This document shows positions 53,997 through 61,546 of a stretch of DNA of 64,000 bases, one piece after another (position 1 is the stretch's first letter; each line of letters opens with the position of its first letter). The stretch comes from Terrisporobacter mayombei (GTDB lineage: Bacteria; Bacillota; Clostridia; Peptostreptococcales; Peptostreptococcaceae): the NCBI RefSeq assembly GCF_020748465.1, contig NZ_JAHZMP010000006.1, forward strand, positions 1 to 64,000. Reading direction: 5' to 3'. The notes beneath the pieces are model-generated. The model made no database searches. It had not been told where the DNA came from and saw only the letters and a program-made list of their open reading frames with translations. Both the position numbers and the translations under genes were made by a program.

Positions 53997-54477
53997 ATTT
54001 TATAATATCTACATATTTAAAGTTTATAGTTTTTTGTAAGTCTTCAGGATTTAACTCAATTTGAAATCCTATTTTACCGCCACTTACAATTATTTTTTCT
54101 AAATCCTTACCACTTTCATGTACAAATGTAGGATATAATTTCTTCATTCCTACAGGTGAACATCCTCCTCTAATATATCCTGTTACTTTATTTATATCTT
54201 TAACATGAATCATTTCCACATTTTTTTCTCCAGCTGATTTTGCTGCTTTTTTCATATCTAAACTTTCTGCCACAGGTATTACAAAAACATAAAAGTTTTT
54301 ACTAGCTCCTTGAGCTACTAAAGTTTTAAATACCATATTTTCATCTTGATTTAACTTGTGGGCCACACTTATTCCATCTATATGATTATCATCAGCTTCA
54401 TAAGTATACATACTATACTCTATTTTATTAGCATCTAATATTCTCATGGCGTTAGTCTTTTGTTGTTTTTTTGCCAT
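53995..54477 (-). CDS. ybaK: Cys-tRNA(Pro)/Cys-tRNA(Cys) deacylase YbaK (160 aa)
   Basis: Editing enzyme that hydrolyses misacylated Cys-tRNA(Pro). YbaK/EbsC hallmarks: NAMRILDANKIEYSMYTYEADD, FKTLVAQGASKNFYVFVIPV, catalytic Lys region LDMKKAAKSAGEKNVEMI, and GYIRGGCSPVGMKK with the conserved Gly-Gly-x-x-Pro loop. Standard length. Monocistronic; the AAGGAGATG before the ATG is a good ribosome site. Confidence 0.95.
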   Translation of the reverse strand: MAKKQQKTNAMRILDANKIEYSMYTYEADDNHIDGISVAHKLNQDENMVFKTLVAQGASKNFYVFVIPVAESLDMKKAAKSAGEKNVEMIHVKDINKVTGYIRGGCSPVGMKKLYPTFVHESGKDLEKIIVSGGKIGFQIELNPEDLQKTINFKYVDIIK

Positions 54478-54590
54478 TTCATCATCTCCTTGTTAATTTT
54501 TCCAAATTAATACTATTCTTTTATTATAATATAATTTCCTAAACGGATACATCATTTGTCATAAAAAAGTGAATTTTGAGTAATATATTT

Positions 54591-54660
54591 ATCCGAAGTG
54601 GTGACGATGATATATCGTTGGCCATATGAAGTGATTCGCACACGTAGTGGCTTAAGCAAA
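54591..54660 (-). repeat. Modular intergenic repeat, copy F (reverse orientation)
   Basis: Read on the minus strand: TTTGCTTAAGCCACTACGTG, CGAATCACTTCATATGGCC, AACGATATATCATCGT. The same modules in the same order occur in copies A, D and G; this is the only copy in reverse. Confidence 0.7.
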
Positions 54661-54667
54661 TCAAATT

Positions 54668-54943
54668 TTATTTCACTTCTATAATATAAGCATTTGTTTG
54701 TGGCGGTATACTCATGGTCATAATATTAGAATGGTAAGCCACAACTAAATCGCCTATATTTAAATCTTCTACAGTAATTTCATTGTACTCACGATCCAAT
54801 ATTAAAGTTTCATCACTTACAACAAGTCTTGTAAATGTATAAATATCCTTCGGATTCTCTCCTATAGTGACTAACTTATATCTTTCATCATTACTATCCA
54901 TTATTTCTACTATTACTCCTATTTTATAAGAACAACATTTCAT
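54668..54943 (-). CDS. Small protein of unknown function (91 aa), possibly part of the Cys-rich cluster
   Basis: No family recognised with confidence. The product is beta-rich: KIGVIVEIMDSNDERYKLVTIG, then ITVEDLNIGDLVVAYHSNIMTMSIPPQTNAYIIEVK. The SIPPQ-x-x-AY ending recurs, as far as I recall, in small clostridial proteins of unknown role. TTGGGGGGAT precedes the ATG. It starts with Met-Lys-Cys-Cys. Position beside the cysteine-rich cluster may or may not be meaningful. Confidence 0.6.
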   Translation of the reverse strand: MKCCSYKIGVIVEIMDSNDERYKLVTIGENPKDIYTFTRLVVSDETLILDREYNEITVEDLNIGDLVVAYHSNIMTMSIPPQTNAYIIEVK

Positions 54944-55009
54944 TATAATCCCCCCAATTATCCAATTTAATTATTTATATTTTTCTTAGTTAAATATAGT
55001 TAAATAACT

Positions 55010-55250
55010 TTAAATCCAGATATCTGACATAATAGAACTAAATAAAATATATTTATCTTGCAAATATGCTGCTACACTATTTTTATAACAGCAATTATCA
55101 TTGAAATCACAACCATCATAGCCTATATTGCAACCTTGAGCATAATCTCCATCACAAGAATCACAATATACATCATAATCATTAATTCTAATATCTACTT
55201 ATTTAATATTTGTTATTATAAGTTTATTCATCTCTATAGCGATCTACTTC
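55010..55250 (-). pseudogene. Relic of a cysteine-rich coding sequence
   Basis: Directly after the stop of the 266-aa Cys-rich gene, a startless minus-strand frame (55198-55010) reads RINDYDVYCDSCDGDYAQG, CNIGYDGCDFNDNCCYKN and SVAAYLQDKY. The cysteine density is like the neighbours. The preceding stretch (CEVDRYRDE, 55226-55252) is in another frame with stops. It looks like the decayed end of this gene or of a former neighbour. Confidence 0.5.
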
Positions 55251-55253
55251 ACA

Positions 55254-56054
55254 TTAATTTTTCAAATAATTTCTTTTTCTATTTTTTTCGCACTCTGATA
55301 CTCCACAAGTTGTACAGTTTAATATTTCTTCTGATGCCAGTTCAAATACTGTACATGCAAATTCTGATACTACCTTCTCTAATAAGTTTATTTCATTTTC
55401 CAATTCACAAACCATACATTCTATTAATTCACACTTACAATTCATATGTGACTTGCATAAGCACTCTATGTTACTTATTTTTGAAATTATACTTGCTATT
55501 AAATCTATGATTTTAAATAAAGTGCATAATACATCTGATATCAAATCGCATTTTTTACTAAATAGGCATCTTAATTGACAAAGTAAATTTTTAAAATTCT
55601 TTAATATACATTCAAATTTATCTAGTTGTAGTAGATATCCATAGTTTTTCTTACAGCAAGTACATTCCTCTATATCAAAAAGTGTTATTGTTAATACATC
55701 TAGCAAGTTAATACAATTACAATCCTTATTCCATTCCTGTAGTTTATCAATACACAAGTCTTCTTCTAAAAAGTTATTGGTAATATTTCTTATTATTTCA
55801 ATTTCTTTTGGATGGCATTTATCATCACAATGATTACATCCATGACAATTTTTATCATGATTTTCATTGCACTCACAATCATCATCATGTTCATTAGTCT
55901 TATACATATCATCTATGCTGCCTTTTTCACAAGTTCTAAATTCTTTTTGACAGTCATCAAACTCCTTATGATAGCATCTTTTATCACAAAATAAGTCAAA
56001 CTTCATCTCATTTAATATTTTATAAACAAATTTCAAATTAAACATATAATACAC
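55254..56054 (-). CDS. Cysteine-rich protein (266 aa, 31 Cys), putative spore-surface component
   Basis: Not a recognised family. The start is a GTG at 56054 with AGGTGGG seven bases upstream. It is very rich in Cys (31), His, Asp and Glu. Residues about 20-85 have Cys/His clusters (CECNENHDKNCHGCNHCDDKC) that could bind metals or cross-link; the middle has ECTCC; the C-terminal half is helical with regularly placed Cys (LLCQLRCLFSKKC, ECMVCELENEINLLEKVV). No signal peptide and no membrane segment. The composition is like clostridial exosporium proteins such as CdeC and CdeM, without evident homology. A decayed paralogue lies upstream. Spore-surface role is inference from composition and neighbours. 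Confidence 0.65.
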   Translation of the reverse strand: MYYMFNLKFVYKILNEMKFDLFCDKRCYHKEFDDCQKEFRTCEKGSIDDMYKTNEHDDDCECNENHDKNCHGCNHCDDKCHPKEIEIIRNITNNFLEEDLCIDKLQEWNKDCNCINLLDVLTITLFDIEECTCCKKNYGYLLQLDKFECILKNFKNLLCQLRCLFSKKCDLISDVLCTLFKIIDLIASIISKISNIECLCKSHMNCKCELIECMVCELENEINLLEKVVSEFACTVFELASEEILNCTTCGVSECEKNRKRNYLKN

Positions 56055-56070
56055 TACTTATCCCACCTTT

Positions 56071-56115
56071 CTAGTCAAAGAATGAACTTTTTTATATACA
56101 AGCTCTTTGACTATT
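56071..56115 (-). other. Inverted repeat in the leader of the Cys-rich gene
   Basis: TAGTCAAAGA (56071-56080) and TCTTTGACTA face each other across about 24 bases, in the presumed 5' leader or operator region upstream of the GTG start. Confidence 0.45.
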
Positions 56116-56145
56116 TTATAAAAATTTTTATAATACTTATTTCTT

Positions 56146-56690
56146 TTAACCACAATTACATCCACCTATTGGTATGGATAACCACCCCATAGCCTCCTTT
56201 TTATAATTCATACTGTTATGAGGACACTCGATCTAATTTTTCTTGGTACTGATTCTGATGTGCACATTGGTGAAAATCACAAACTGCATGCTATAGATTA
56301 ATTTTTGTAATAGTTTTTCAAGATTGTAGATATCATTTACAAAATCACATACCACACAATCAAAGAAAGATTTAACCACTTTGTTCCCTGCATTTGTTTT
56401 CATATCACAATCATTGTAATAAATTAAAGTTGTGCCTTAATTATAGCTGATATAGATTTAGTTAATATTTGAATTAATAAGCATAATAAATCCCCCTATT
56501 ATTTCTGGACAGTTATTAGTACAGCAAATACTTTCTACCCTAGAGCAAAAAAATTCACATAAACATAGGAATCTTTCCATAGATATCATACTTAACAATA
56601 TTCAATATTTCATTAGCTGCCCACTCTATATTTCCTATATATTCTTATATATATTTGCCACAATTTTATGCTGGTTCTTGATTTTCACAA
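56146..56690 (-). pseudogene. Decayed paralogue of the 266-aa Cys-rich gene
   Basis: This stretch lacks an intact gene but carries minus-strand fragments in shifting frames. GNIEWAANEILNIV lies near 56610-56650; MERFLCLCEFFCSRVESICC... ends at 56458; VVKSFFDCVVCDFVNDIYNL...EKLLQKLIYSMQ ends at 56233. The last fragment lines up with IECMVCELENEINLLEKVV of the intact neighbour, including the C-x-x-C spacing. A final 21-residue frame (56211-56146, ending IPIGGCNCG) carries an internal AAGGAGG. It is a tandem duplicate that has accumulated stops and frameshifts. Confidence 0.6.
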
Positions 56691-56832
56691 TCAAATAAAA
56701 AGCTAATCACTCATTAAATATTTTTTCAAAAGAATTATCTTCTTTCCCTATATATATGAATATTACTAAAAAATGGCACTAACTTTAGTATTTTTATTTA
56801 TAAGAATTCATATTTTTACATAAAAATCCATC
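56691..56832. other. Non-coding spacer
   Basis: AT-rich DNA between the relic and the divergently read gene at 56887. I see nothing in it apart from the promoter at its right end. Confidence 0.4.
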
Positions 56833-56859
56833 ACCAAATTATTTTTTTTTCATAGTATA
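56833..56859 (+). promoter_or_regulatory. Sigma-K-like promoter for the 240-aa gene
   Basis: AC at 56833-56834 (in ATCACC), 16 bases, then CATAGTATA (56851-56859), matching the mother-cell sigma-K pattern AC-N16-CATAnnnTA. The ATG is 28 bp downstream. Confidence 0.55.
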
Positions 56860-56886
56860 AGATATACTTTATAGGAGGGAATCTTT

Positions 56887-57609
56887 ATGAAAAATTATTG
56901 CTGTCATAGCAACATAATATGTCCATCAACGATAAAAAAAATTTTGGATTCTGATATTGCTACAATTACTGCAAATTCAAGTTTCCCAATGCATTTTACT
57001 TTATGTGAAGATTTAAAATTACCTGAAAAATGCAAAATTGAAATCCTAGAAACAAGATTACAATATAATATTTCTAAAACAGAAAAAGAATTGTTAATCA
57101 ATGGTAAATCTGTAGATTTAGATAAATCTTTACTTAATGATTGTATAAATATAAAGGACGTATTTATTAACTTACCAAAAGATAACTATAATAAAATCTT
57201 ATTTGGTATCATAGAAAAGCTTAAATTAGAAATTTCACTTATATTAGAATTTAAGGCTATAGCTCATATTGATAATTGTAAAAAAATATATTTTGAAGCC
57301 ACTGGAAAATCTAAAGATCGTATAGAGATTCTTTTAATGAACAAATGTTGCATACCTGCCAATTGTGATTTAGATAATAATTTTATAGATGTGGACCACT
57401 GCTTGAATGCTGAGGTTAATCCAGATTATATATTTATATCCCCTAAATACGATTGCCATTCTAATATTGACGGTCTTTTAGGAAGGGTGTTTATTAATTA
57501 TGAAATTCTGATGGATTTAATGTGTTATAAAAAAATAAGAAAATGTTTTTATAATACTCCCTATAATACTGGAGATATTTATCATAAAAAATATATGTAT
57601 TTTAACTGA
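56887..57609 (+). CDS. Cysteine-containing protein of unknown function (240 aa, 14 Cys)
   Basis: No recognised family. It begins MKNYCCHSNIICPSTI and has further Cys pairs (NKCCIPANC, CYKKIRKC). The centre is a mixed alpha/beta region with a Lys/Ile-rich helix (KILFGIIEKLKLEISLILEFKAI). No signal peptide. TAGGAGGG precedes the ATG and a sigma-K-like promoter lies upstream, so late mother-cell expression and a place in the spore coat or exosporium are likely. Read divergently from the Cys-rich gene and its relic; a clear terminator follows. Confidence 0.65.
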   Translation: MKNYCCHSNIICPSTIKKILDSDIATITANSSFPMHFTLCEDLKLPEKCKIEILETRLQYNISKTEKELLINGKSVDLDKSLLNDCINIKDVFINLPKDNYNKILFGIIEKLKLEISLILEFKAIAHIDNCKKIYFEATGKSKDRIEILLMNKCCIPANCDLDNNFIDVDHCLNAEVNPDYIFISPKYDCHSNIDGLLGRVFINYEILMDLMCYKKIRKCFYNTPYNTGDIYHKKYMYFN

Positions 57610-57635
57610 CAATTATATTTGTCAGTTTTTTATTT
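57604..57635 (+). terminator. Terminator of the 240-aa gene
   Basis: AACTGACAA/TTGTCAGTT hairpin followed by TTTTATTTTAAT, overlapping the stop codon. Confidence 0.8.
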
Positions 57636-57660
57636 TAATATAAAAGCTTTTAAATGATAT

Positions 57661-57842
57661 CTTATTTTGTAACATAAAATTCTTTCTAAATATATTAAGA
57701 TTAATTCTTTAGTAGTAAATTTAAGAATCCATTATTATTCCTAAAATACATCAATATTTAACAAAATTTTAGTTTTTTATACTTATTTTGTAACATTATC
57801 TTATTTTATAAATATATTATACTATAAGCTTCGGAGGCTTAT
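57661..57842 (+). promoter_or_regulatory. Duplicated promoter-like segment and leader hairpin
   Basis: The word CTTATTTTGTAACAT occurs at 57661-57675 and again at 57783-57797. Each copy is followed 12-13 bases later by AAATATATTA. This looks like a duplicated upstream element of the 260-aa gene. A TATAAGC/GCTTATA hairpin (57822-57842) precedes its ribosome site. Confidence 0.4.
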
Positions 57843-57869
57843 AATATAATATTTTAAGGAGTAGATGTT

Positions 57870-58652
57870 ATGAGTAATAATAGTTGGATGGTTTCAAAAC
57901 CATGCCAAAATCAAGAACATTGTCCAGAAAAAGATGAATGTTCTTGTAAAAAAGACGAATGTTGTTGCAAAAAAGATATTCTAAAAGCTTTAGAATTATT
58001 ATTTAATCCAAAGGTAAAAGAATTTGTATGTTTCGATAAATTTTCATTTATTGGCAGAAAGTATTTAGTAGGTACTTTTTTAGAGTATTTTAATCCATAT
58101 GATCATGATAATACTGCAGCACCTTGCGCTAAATTAAAATCTATTGACCCTTGTCAATCTGATTATATAAATATATGGGCAGATGGCTTCTATTATCCAA
58201 TTCCTACTAATTATAATTATAAATATAAATATTTTGTACCATATCCAGTTGATAAAGCATCACTATGTGATTTAGAGGCTATTCAATTTGAATACTATCA
58301 ATATGGATCTGGTTGGTCTTTTAAAGAAAGACTAATGTCATTACTAGATAAAAAACGTCCATTCAAGTGCTGTAAGGATAATGATTGCTGCTGTGGTGAT
58401 ACTACATTTAGAAATCTATCTTTTACGAGCAGCAATGTAAATCTTACTGCTGGCTGGTTAGCTTTAACAGATGCTGAAGTACTTGGTAGAGTAGGTAATA
58501 TATTGGTTCTTTCTGATACAAGTTCTAATAAAATTAGCTATGTTTGCTTAGAATCTGTTGGATTTTATGGTCCTTCCTATGGGCCTTCACCTGTAGCTGA
58601 ACCTGTAGCTGAACCTGATGTAGAACCTGTAGCTGAACCTGATGTAGAATAG
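57870..58652 (+). CDS. Cysteine-rich protein with acidic PVAEP-repeat tail (260 aa, 17 Cys)
   Basis: Not a recognised family. The N-terminus is a Lys/Asp/Cys segment (CSCKKDECCCKKD, with a CCC run) and a second CCC (KDNDCCCGD) lies near residue 172. The centre (about 45-150) is aromatic-rich (GFYYPIPTNYNYKYKYFVPYP), followed by a small beta domain (FTSSNVNLTAGWLALTDAE). The last 20 residues repeat Pro-Val-Ala-Glu and Pro-Asp-Val-Glu. No signal peptide. AAGGAG precedes the ATG. Cys triplets plus a low-complexity tail suit a cross-linked, self-assembling spore-surface protein; this is inference. Confidence 0.65.
   Translation: MSNNSWMVSKPCQNQEHCPEKDECSCKKDECCCKKDILKALELLFNPKVKEFVCFDKFSFIGRKYLVGTFLEYFNPYDHDNTAAPCAKLKSIDPCQSDYINIWADGFYYPIPTNYNYKYKYFVPYPVDKASLCDLEAIQFEYYQYGSGWSFKERLMSLLDKKRPFKCCKDNDCCCGDTTFRNLSFTSSNVNLTAGWLALTDAEVLGRVGNILVLSDTSSNKISYVCLESVGFYGPSYGPSPVAEPVAEPDVEPVAEPDVE
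58589..58649 (+). repeat. In-frame tandem repeat, PVAEP/PDVEP tail
   Basis: Units CCTGTAGCTGAA and CCTGATGTAGAA alternate to the stop codon. The near-identical 12-bp units suggest recent slippage expansion, so length may vary between strains. Confidence 0.8.
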
Positions 58653-58686
58653 ATTATGAGAATTCCATTAAAATTTTTCTAATTAA

Positions 58687-58731
58687 ATAGTTAGGTGTGC
58701 ACCTTCTAAAAAAAGGTGCACACCTAACTAT
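58687..58731. terminator. Strong bidirectional terminator
   Basis: A 19-bp perfect stem (ATAGTTAGGTGTGCACCTT) with a short loop and A/T runs on both sides, between two convergent genes. Confidence 0.9.
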
Positions 58732-58735
58732 TATT

Positions 58736-60337
58736 TTATAATACTGAACTTATTTTTGATGTGGAGTAAATTGTTATACCTGAATCATTGTTATCCACTA
58801 ACATAACCCCGCTACCGACCTGTTTAATAATACCGTTTATATCTTCTTCAAACGGTGTTGATATATTTTCCTTACTCATTTCCACACTGCTTATTAGACT
58901 GGTAGGTTTTTTATCCAATTTCACATCTTCCACAACATAATTTTTATTTTCAATAGTTTTAACTGATTTAACCATATCTATTTTTTCTATCTTATCTATT
59001 TTCGATACTGAGTCATATTGAACATCTTTTATACTCTTTATTGATTCTGCATTTTCTTTAGTAGCAACAAAAGCCGTCTCATGCTTATTCACTATATTAT
59101 TTATAGTACTATTTGAAACATTAATAATATTATTTATGGAAGTTTCATTTTCTTCCTTTTTCTCTAGTATGTTATCATCATATTCAATATCTACAGAATT
59201 TGTAAAACTATCCTTAGAATAATTTATATCTTTAACTACTTGATTTATTATATTTTTATTTTCATCTATATTAACTAATATATTTTTTATATTATTAGGT
59301 ACTACTGTTATAGTTTCCATAGATACTTTTAATGGTTCAAATGTTCCGTCATCCAGTACTATACCTATATAATTGTCTCCTGTTGGATCAAAAGTTAGGT
59401 ATCTATCTTTTATTTCTTCTTTATTAATATTTTTATTACTAGGTTCAACAATCAAAATATCAACAGTTTGAGGTTTAATTAGCTGAATATCTGTATTAAC
59501 ATTTCCTATTATTTTTTCTTCATAAACAGGATTTATATCTATTATTGCTTTTGATTTTTTTTCTATAATATCTTTAACTACTTTTGTAGACGATTGATTT
59601 GTAATTACTTTGCACTCCTCCATATGTATATCTGTTACTACTCCTACTTCTTTTATTTTTATAGGTTTTGCCACTTCAACTTCATTAGAGTTATTAGTTA
59701 AAACAAGCATTTCCTCAGTTTCAATCTCTTTTATTACTTTTTCCTTATTGTCTTCTATGGAACTTAGTACATTATTTTTTTCCACATTTACTTTAAAATC
59801 TTCCAAAACACCTTTTCTTTTTATATCTAACGATGTATCATGACTTAAAGCTTCCTTTTTATCCACAGATCTAATATTATTCATATAACTATCATATTTT
59901 GTTCCCTTGCAATAAATTGTATTTATATTATTTTTATTTTCTTGTATATACCATTCTATATTCTTTTCCTTTGATAAATTATTACCACCTCTATAATACC
60001 CTGCCTTTTTATAATCTTGTATTATTTCCTTTTCAATAATATTTTCTACTTCTGTTATGAATATATTTTTAATCTTATCATCCAAATTAGTATCTAATAT
60101 TTTTAATTTTACTATATCTTCTAAACGTAATGCTTCTTTATCTATTATTATTATGTTTCTATTTATTTTAATTAAGTCTACATTATTACTAGTAATTTTT
60201 ATTTCTTTTCTTACTCCATCTATCGTAATTATTTCCATATTAATTATATTATTCCTTTTATTTGATAACGTATTTACTATATCATTTATAAGATCAAAAA
60301 CTTTTGCAAATATCTTATTATCATTTTTTTTACTCAT
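58736..60337 (-). CDS. Large Asn/Lys/Ile-rich protein of unknown function (533 aa), Cys-poor
   Basis: I recognise no family. Residues about 30-120 look folded (IINMEIITIDGVRKEIKI, NRNIIIIDKEALRLED). The middle is long, charged and probably extended, with several EVEVAKPIKIKEVGVVTDI-like stretches. A beta segment follows at about 320-360 (DRYLTFDPTGDNYIGIVLDD). The C-terminus ends with IIKQVGSGVMLVDNNDSGI. Only two cysteines, in contrast to its neighbours. No signal peptide or membrane segment. AAAAGGAG precedes the ATG. Position between Cys-rich genes suggests a scaffold or morphogenetic role in the same structure; no sequence proof. Confidence 0.65.
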   Translation of the reverse strand: MSKKNDNKIFAKVFDLINDIVNTLSNKRNNIINMEIITIDGVRKEIKITSNNVDLIKINRNIIIIDKEALRLEDIVKLKILDTNLDDKIKNIFITEVENIIEKEIIQDYKKAGYYRGGNNLSKEKNIEWYIQENKNNINTIYCKGTKYDSYMNNIRSVDKKEALSHDTSLDIKRKGVLEDFKVNVEKNNVLSSIEDNKEKVIKEIETEEMLVLTNNSNEVEVAKPIKIKEVGVVTDIHMEECKVITNQSSTKVVKDIIEKKSKAIIDINPVYEEKIIGNVNTDIQLIKPQTVDILIVEPSNKNINKEEIKDRYLTFDPTGDNYIGIVLDDGTFEPLKVSMETITVVPNNIKNILVNIDENKNIINQVVKDINYSKDSFTNSVDIEYDDNILEKKEENETSINNIINVSNSTINNIVNKHETAFVATKENAESIKSIKDVQYDSVSKIDKIEKIDMVKSVKTIENKNYVVEDVKLDKKPTSLISSVEMSKENISTPFEEDINGIIKQVGSGVMLVDNNDSGITIYSTSKISSVL

Positions 60338-60360
60338 TTTTTACACTCCTTTTCAAAAAC

Positions 60361-60398
60361 AAATCTCCTCATTATACCTATGTATAATGAGGAGATTT
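60361..60398 (-). terminator. Terminator of the 304-aa Cys-rich gene
   Basis: AAATCTCCTCATTATAC pairs perfectly with its complement around a CTAT loop, followed by TTTGTTTTT on the minus strand. A weaker AGGACTA/TTAGTCCT hairpin lies at about 60412-60438. Confidence 0.8.
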
Positions 60399-60449
60399 TA
60401 TTACATAAGACAAGGACTAAATTATTAGTGATTAGTCCTATACATATTT

Positions 60450-61364
60450 TTATCCATTGTGGTGACAGTTTGAACCAATTCTTCCATCTGTACAAGTAAT
60501 ACTGCTTGGATTCGTATTTGTATATACTATAAGCTCTTCTTTTACTATAGCATATATTGTCTTGCTTATTAATAAAGTTGAAAAAGCATCTGCACAGAAT
60601 TTTTTTGTTGATTCATTATAAGTTTTTGTTGCTCTTATACAATCTATTGACAGACACGCATCAAAAATTTCTTCAAAGTGTACTCTATTTCTACCTGTTG
60701 GTAAACATATTGTTCCAAAGAAATCTGCTTTATTAAATCCAAACCCTGCGCTTAATGGTCCACTAAATTCTTCAGTTTCTGCTCTGAAGTTTTCACAACC
60801 TATTTTACCTTTAACTATAAGTTTCGCTTTACAAATATAAAAATCTAAACAATCTTCACCTATTATAGTTTTTCTTCCTTCTTCACAGCATTCAATATCT
60901 ATTGTCTTACTTCCTTTGTATATGTTATATAATTTTTTCTTTATAGAGCTTCCATCGCAATCAAATTCACATTTGCAGCTTTCAGATTCATCAGATGAAT
61001 GGAAAGATACTTCATTCTCTAAACTATCGATTCTTACTTCTATCTCTTCATCTATTAGTCCTATGCATTTATACTTAACTATAATAGTTTCTATACATAT
61101 TTCATCACCTTGTTTATAATCGCCATTTGATGTTATAGTAAATTCAATATCTTTTAAATATTTTCTCTGCTTATCTTCTAAATATACACAGTCGTATATT
61201 CTATCAGATAGTACTGGAATCCCCTTCGCTGTACATATATCCAACGGAGCTGCTATCTCTTTTGGAGAGCAGCATCCTTCTTGGCATCTGTTTGGCTTTT
61301 CAACTGGACCTGGTTTTTCACAGCCACAACAATCTTGATTTAAATTGTCTTTTACTTCACTCAT
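60450..61364 (-). CDS. Cysteine-rich protein (304 aa, 24 Cys), putative spore-surface component
   Basis: Not recognised. The ATG at 61364 follows AGGAGAGG by nine bases; a longer frame has no ribosome site. The N-terminus is a Cys/Pro-rich arm (QDCCGCEKPGPVEKP, RCQEGCCSPKE). Two repeated-looking beta domains follow (about 60-115, with IEFTITSNGDYKQGDEICIETIIVKYKC; about 165-270), together with CKCEFDCDG and ECCEEGRK. The layout resembles DUF11-like adhesive domains with Cys arms, as in clostridial spore appendage proteins, but this is impression only. A sigma-K-like promoter lies upstream. Confidence 0.65.
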   Translation of the reverse strand: MSEVKDNLNQDCCGCEKPGPVEKPNRCQEGCCSPKEIAAPLDICTAKGIPVLSDRIYDCVYLEDKQRKYLKDIEFTITSNGDYKQGDEICIETIIVKYKCIGLIDEEIEVRIDSLENEVSFHSSDESESCKCEFDCDGSSIKKKLYNIYKGSKTIDIECCEEGRKTIIGEDCLDFYICKAKLIVKGKIGCENFRAETEEFSGPLSAGFGFNKADFFGTICLPTGRNRVHFEEIFDACLSIDCIRATKTYNESTKKFCADAFSTLLISKTIYAIVKEELIVYTNTNPSSITCTDGRIGSNCHHNG

Positions 61365-61420
61365 GTCATATATCCTCTCCTGATTATTTTTTAGAAAAGA
61401 CCATATTCTCTTCTTATATA

Positions 61421-61447
61421 AAATATATGATTTTAATGAGCACATGT
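61421..61447 (-). promoter_or_regulatory. Sigma-K-like promoter for the 304-aa Cys-rich gene
   Basis: On the minus strand AC (61447-61446), 16 bases, CATATATTT (61429-61421), the same geometry as the promoter at 56833. Sixty bases before the ATG. Confidence 0.5.
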
Positions 61448-61546
61448 TACTATCAGATTAATATATTTATTATTTTCGATAATTTATGTATAAAAAACTG
61501 TATTTTAATATAAATATTAATATGAATATTTTTAAGGAGGGATATT

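Noticed and set aside
55058..55510. Plus-strand 150-codon open frame, Ile/Leu/Tyr-rich, could look like a membrane protein
   Set aside because: It is the antisense of the Cys-rich gene and its relic, where Cys/Asn/Asp codons read as Ile/Leu/Thr codons; no ribosome site.
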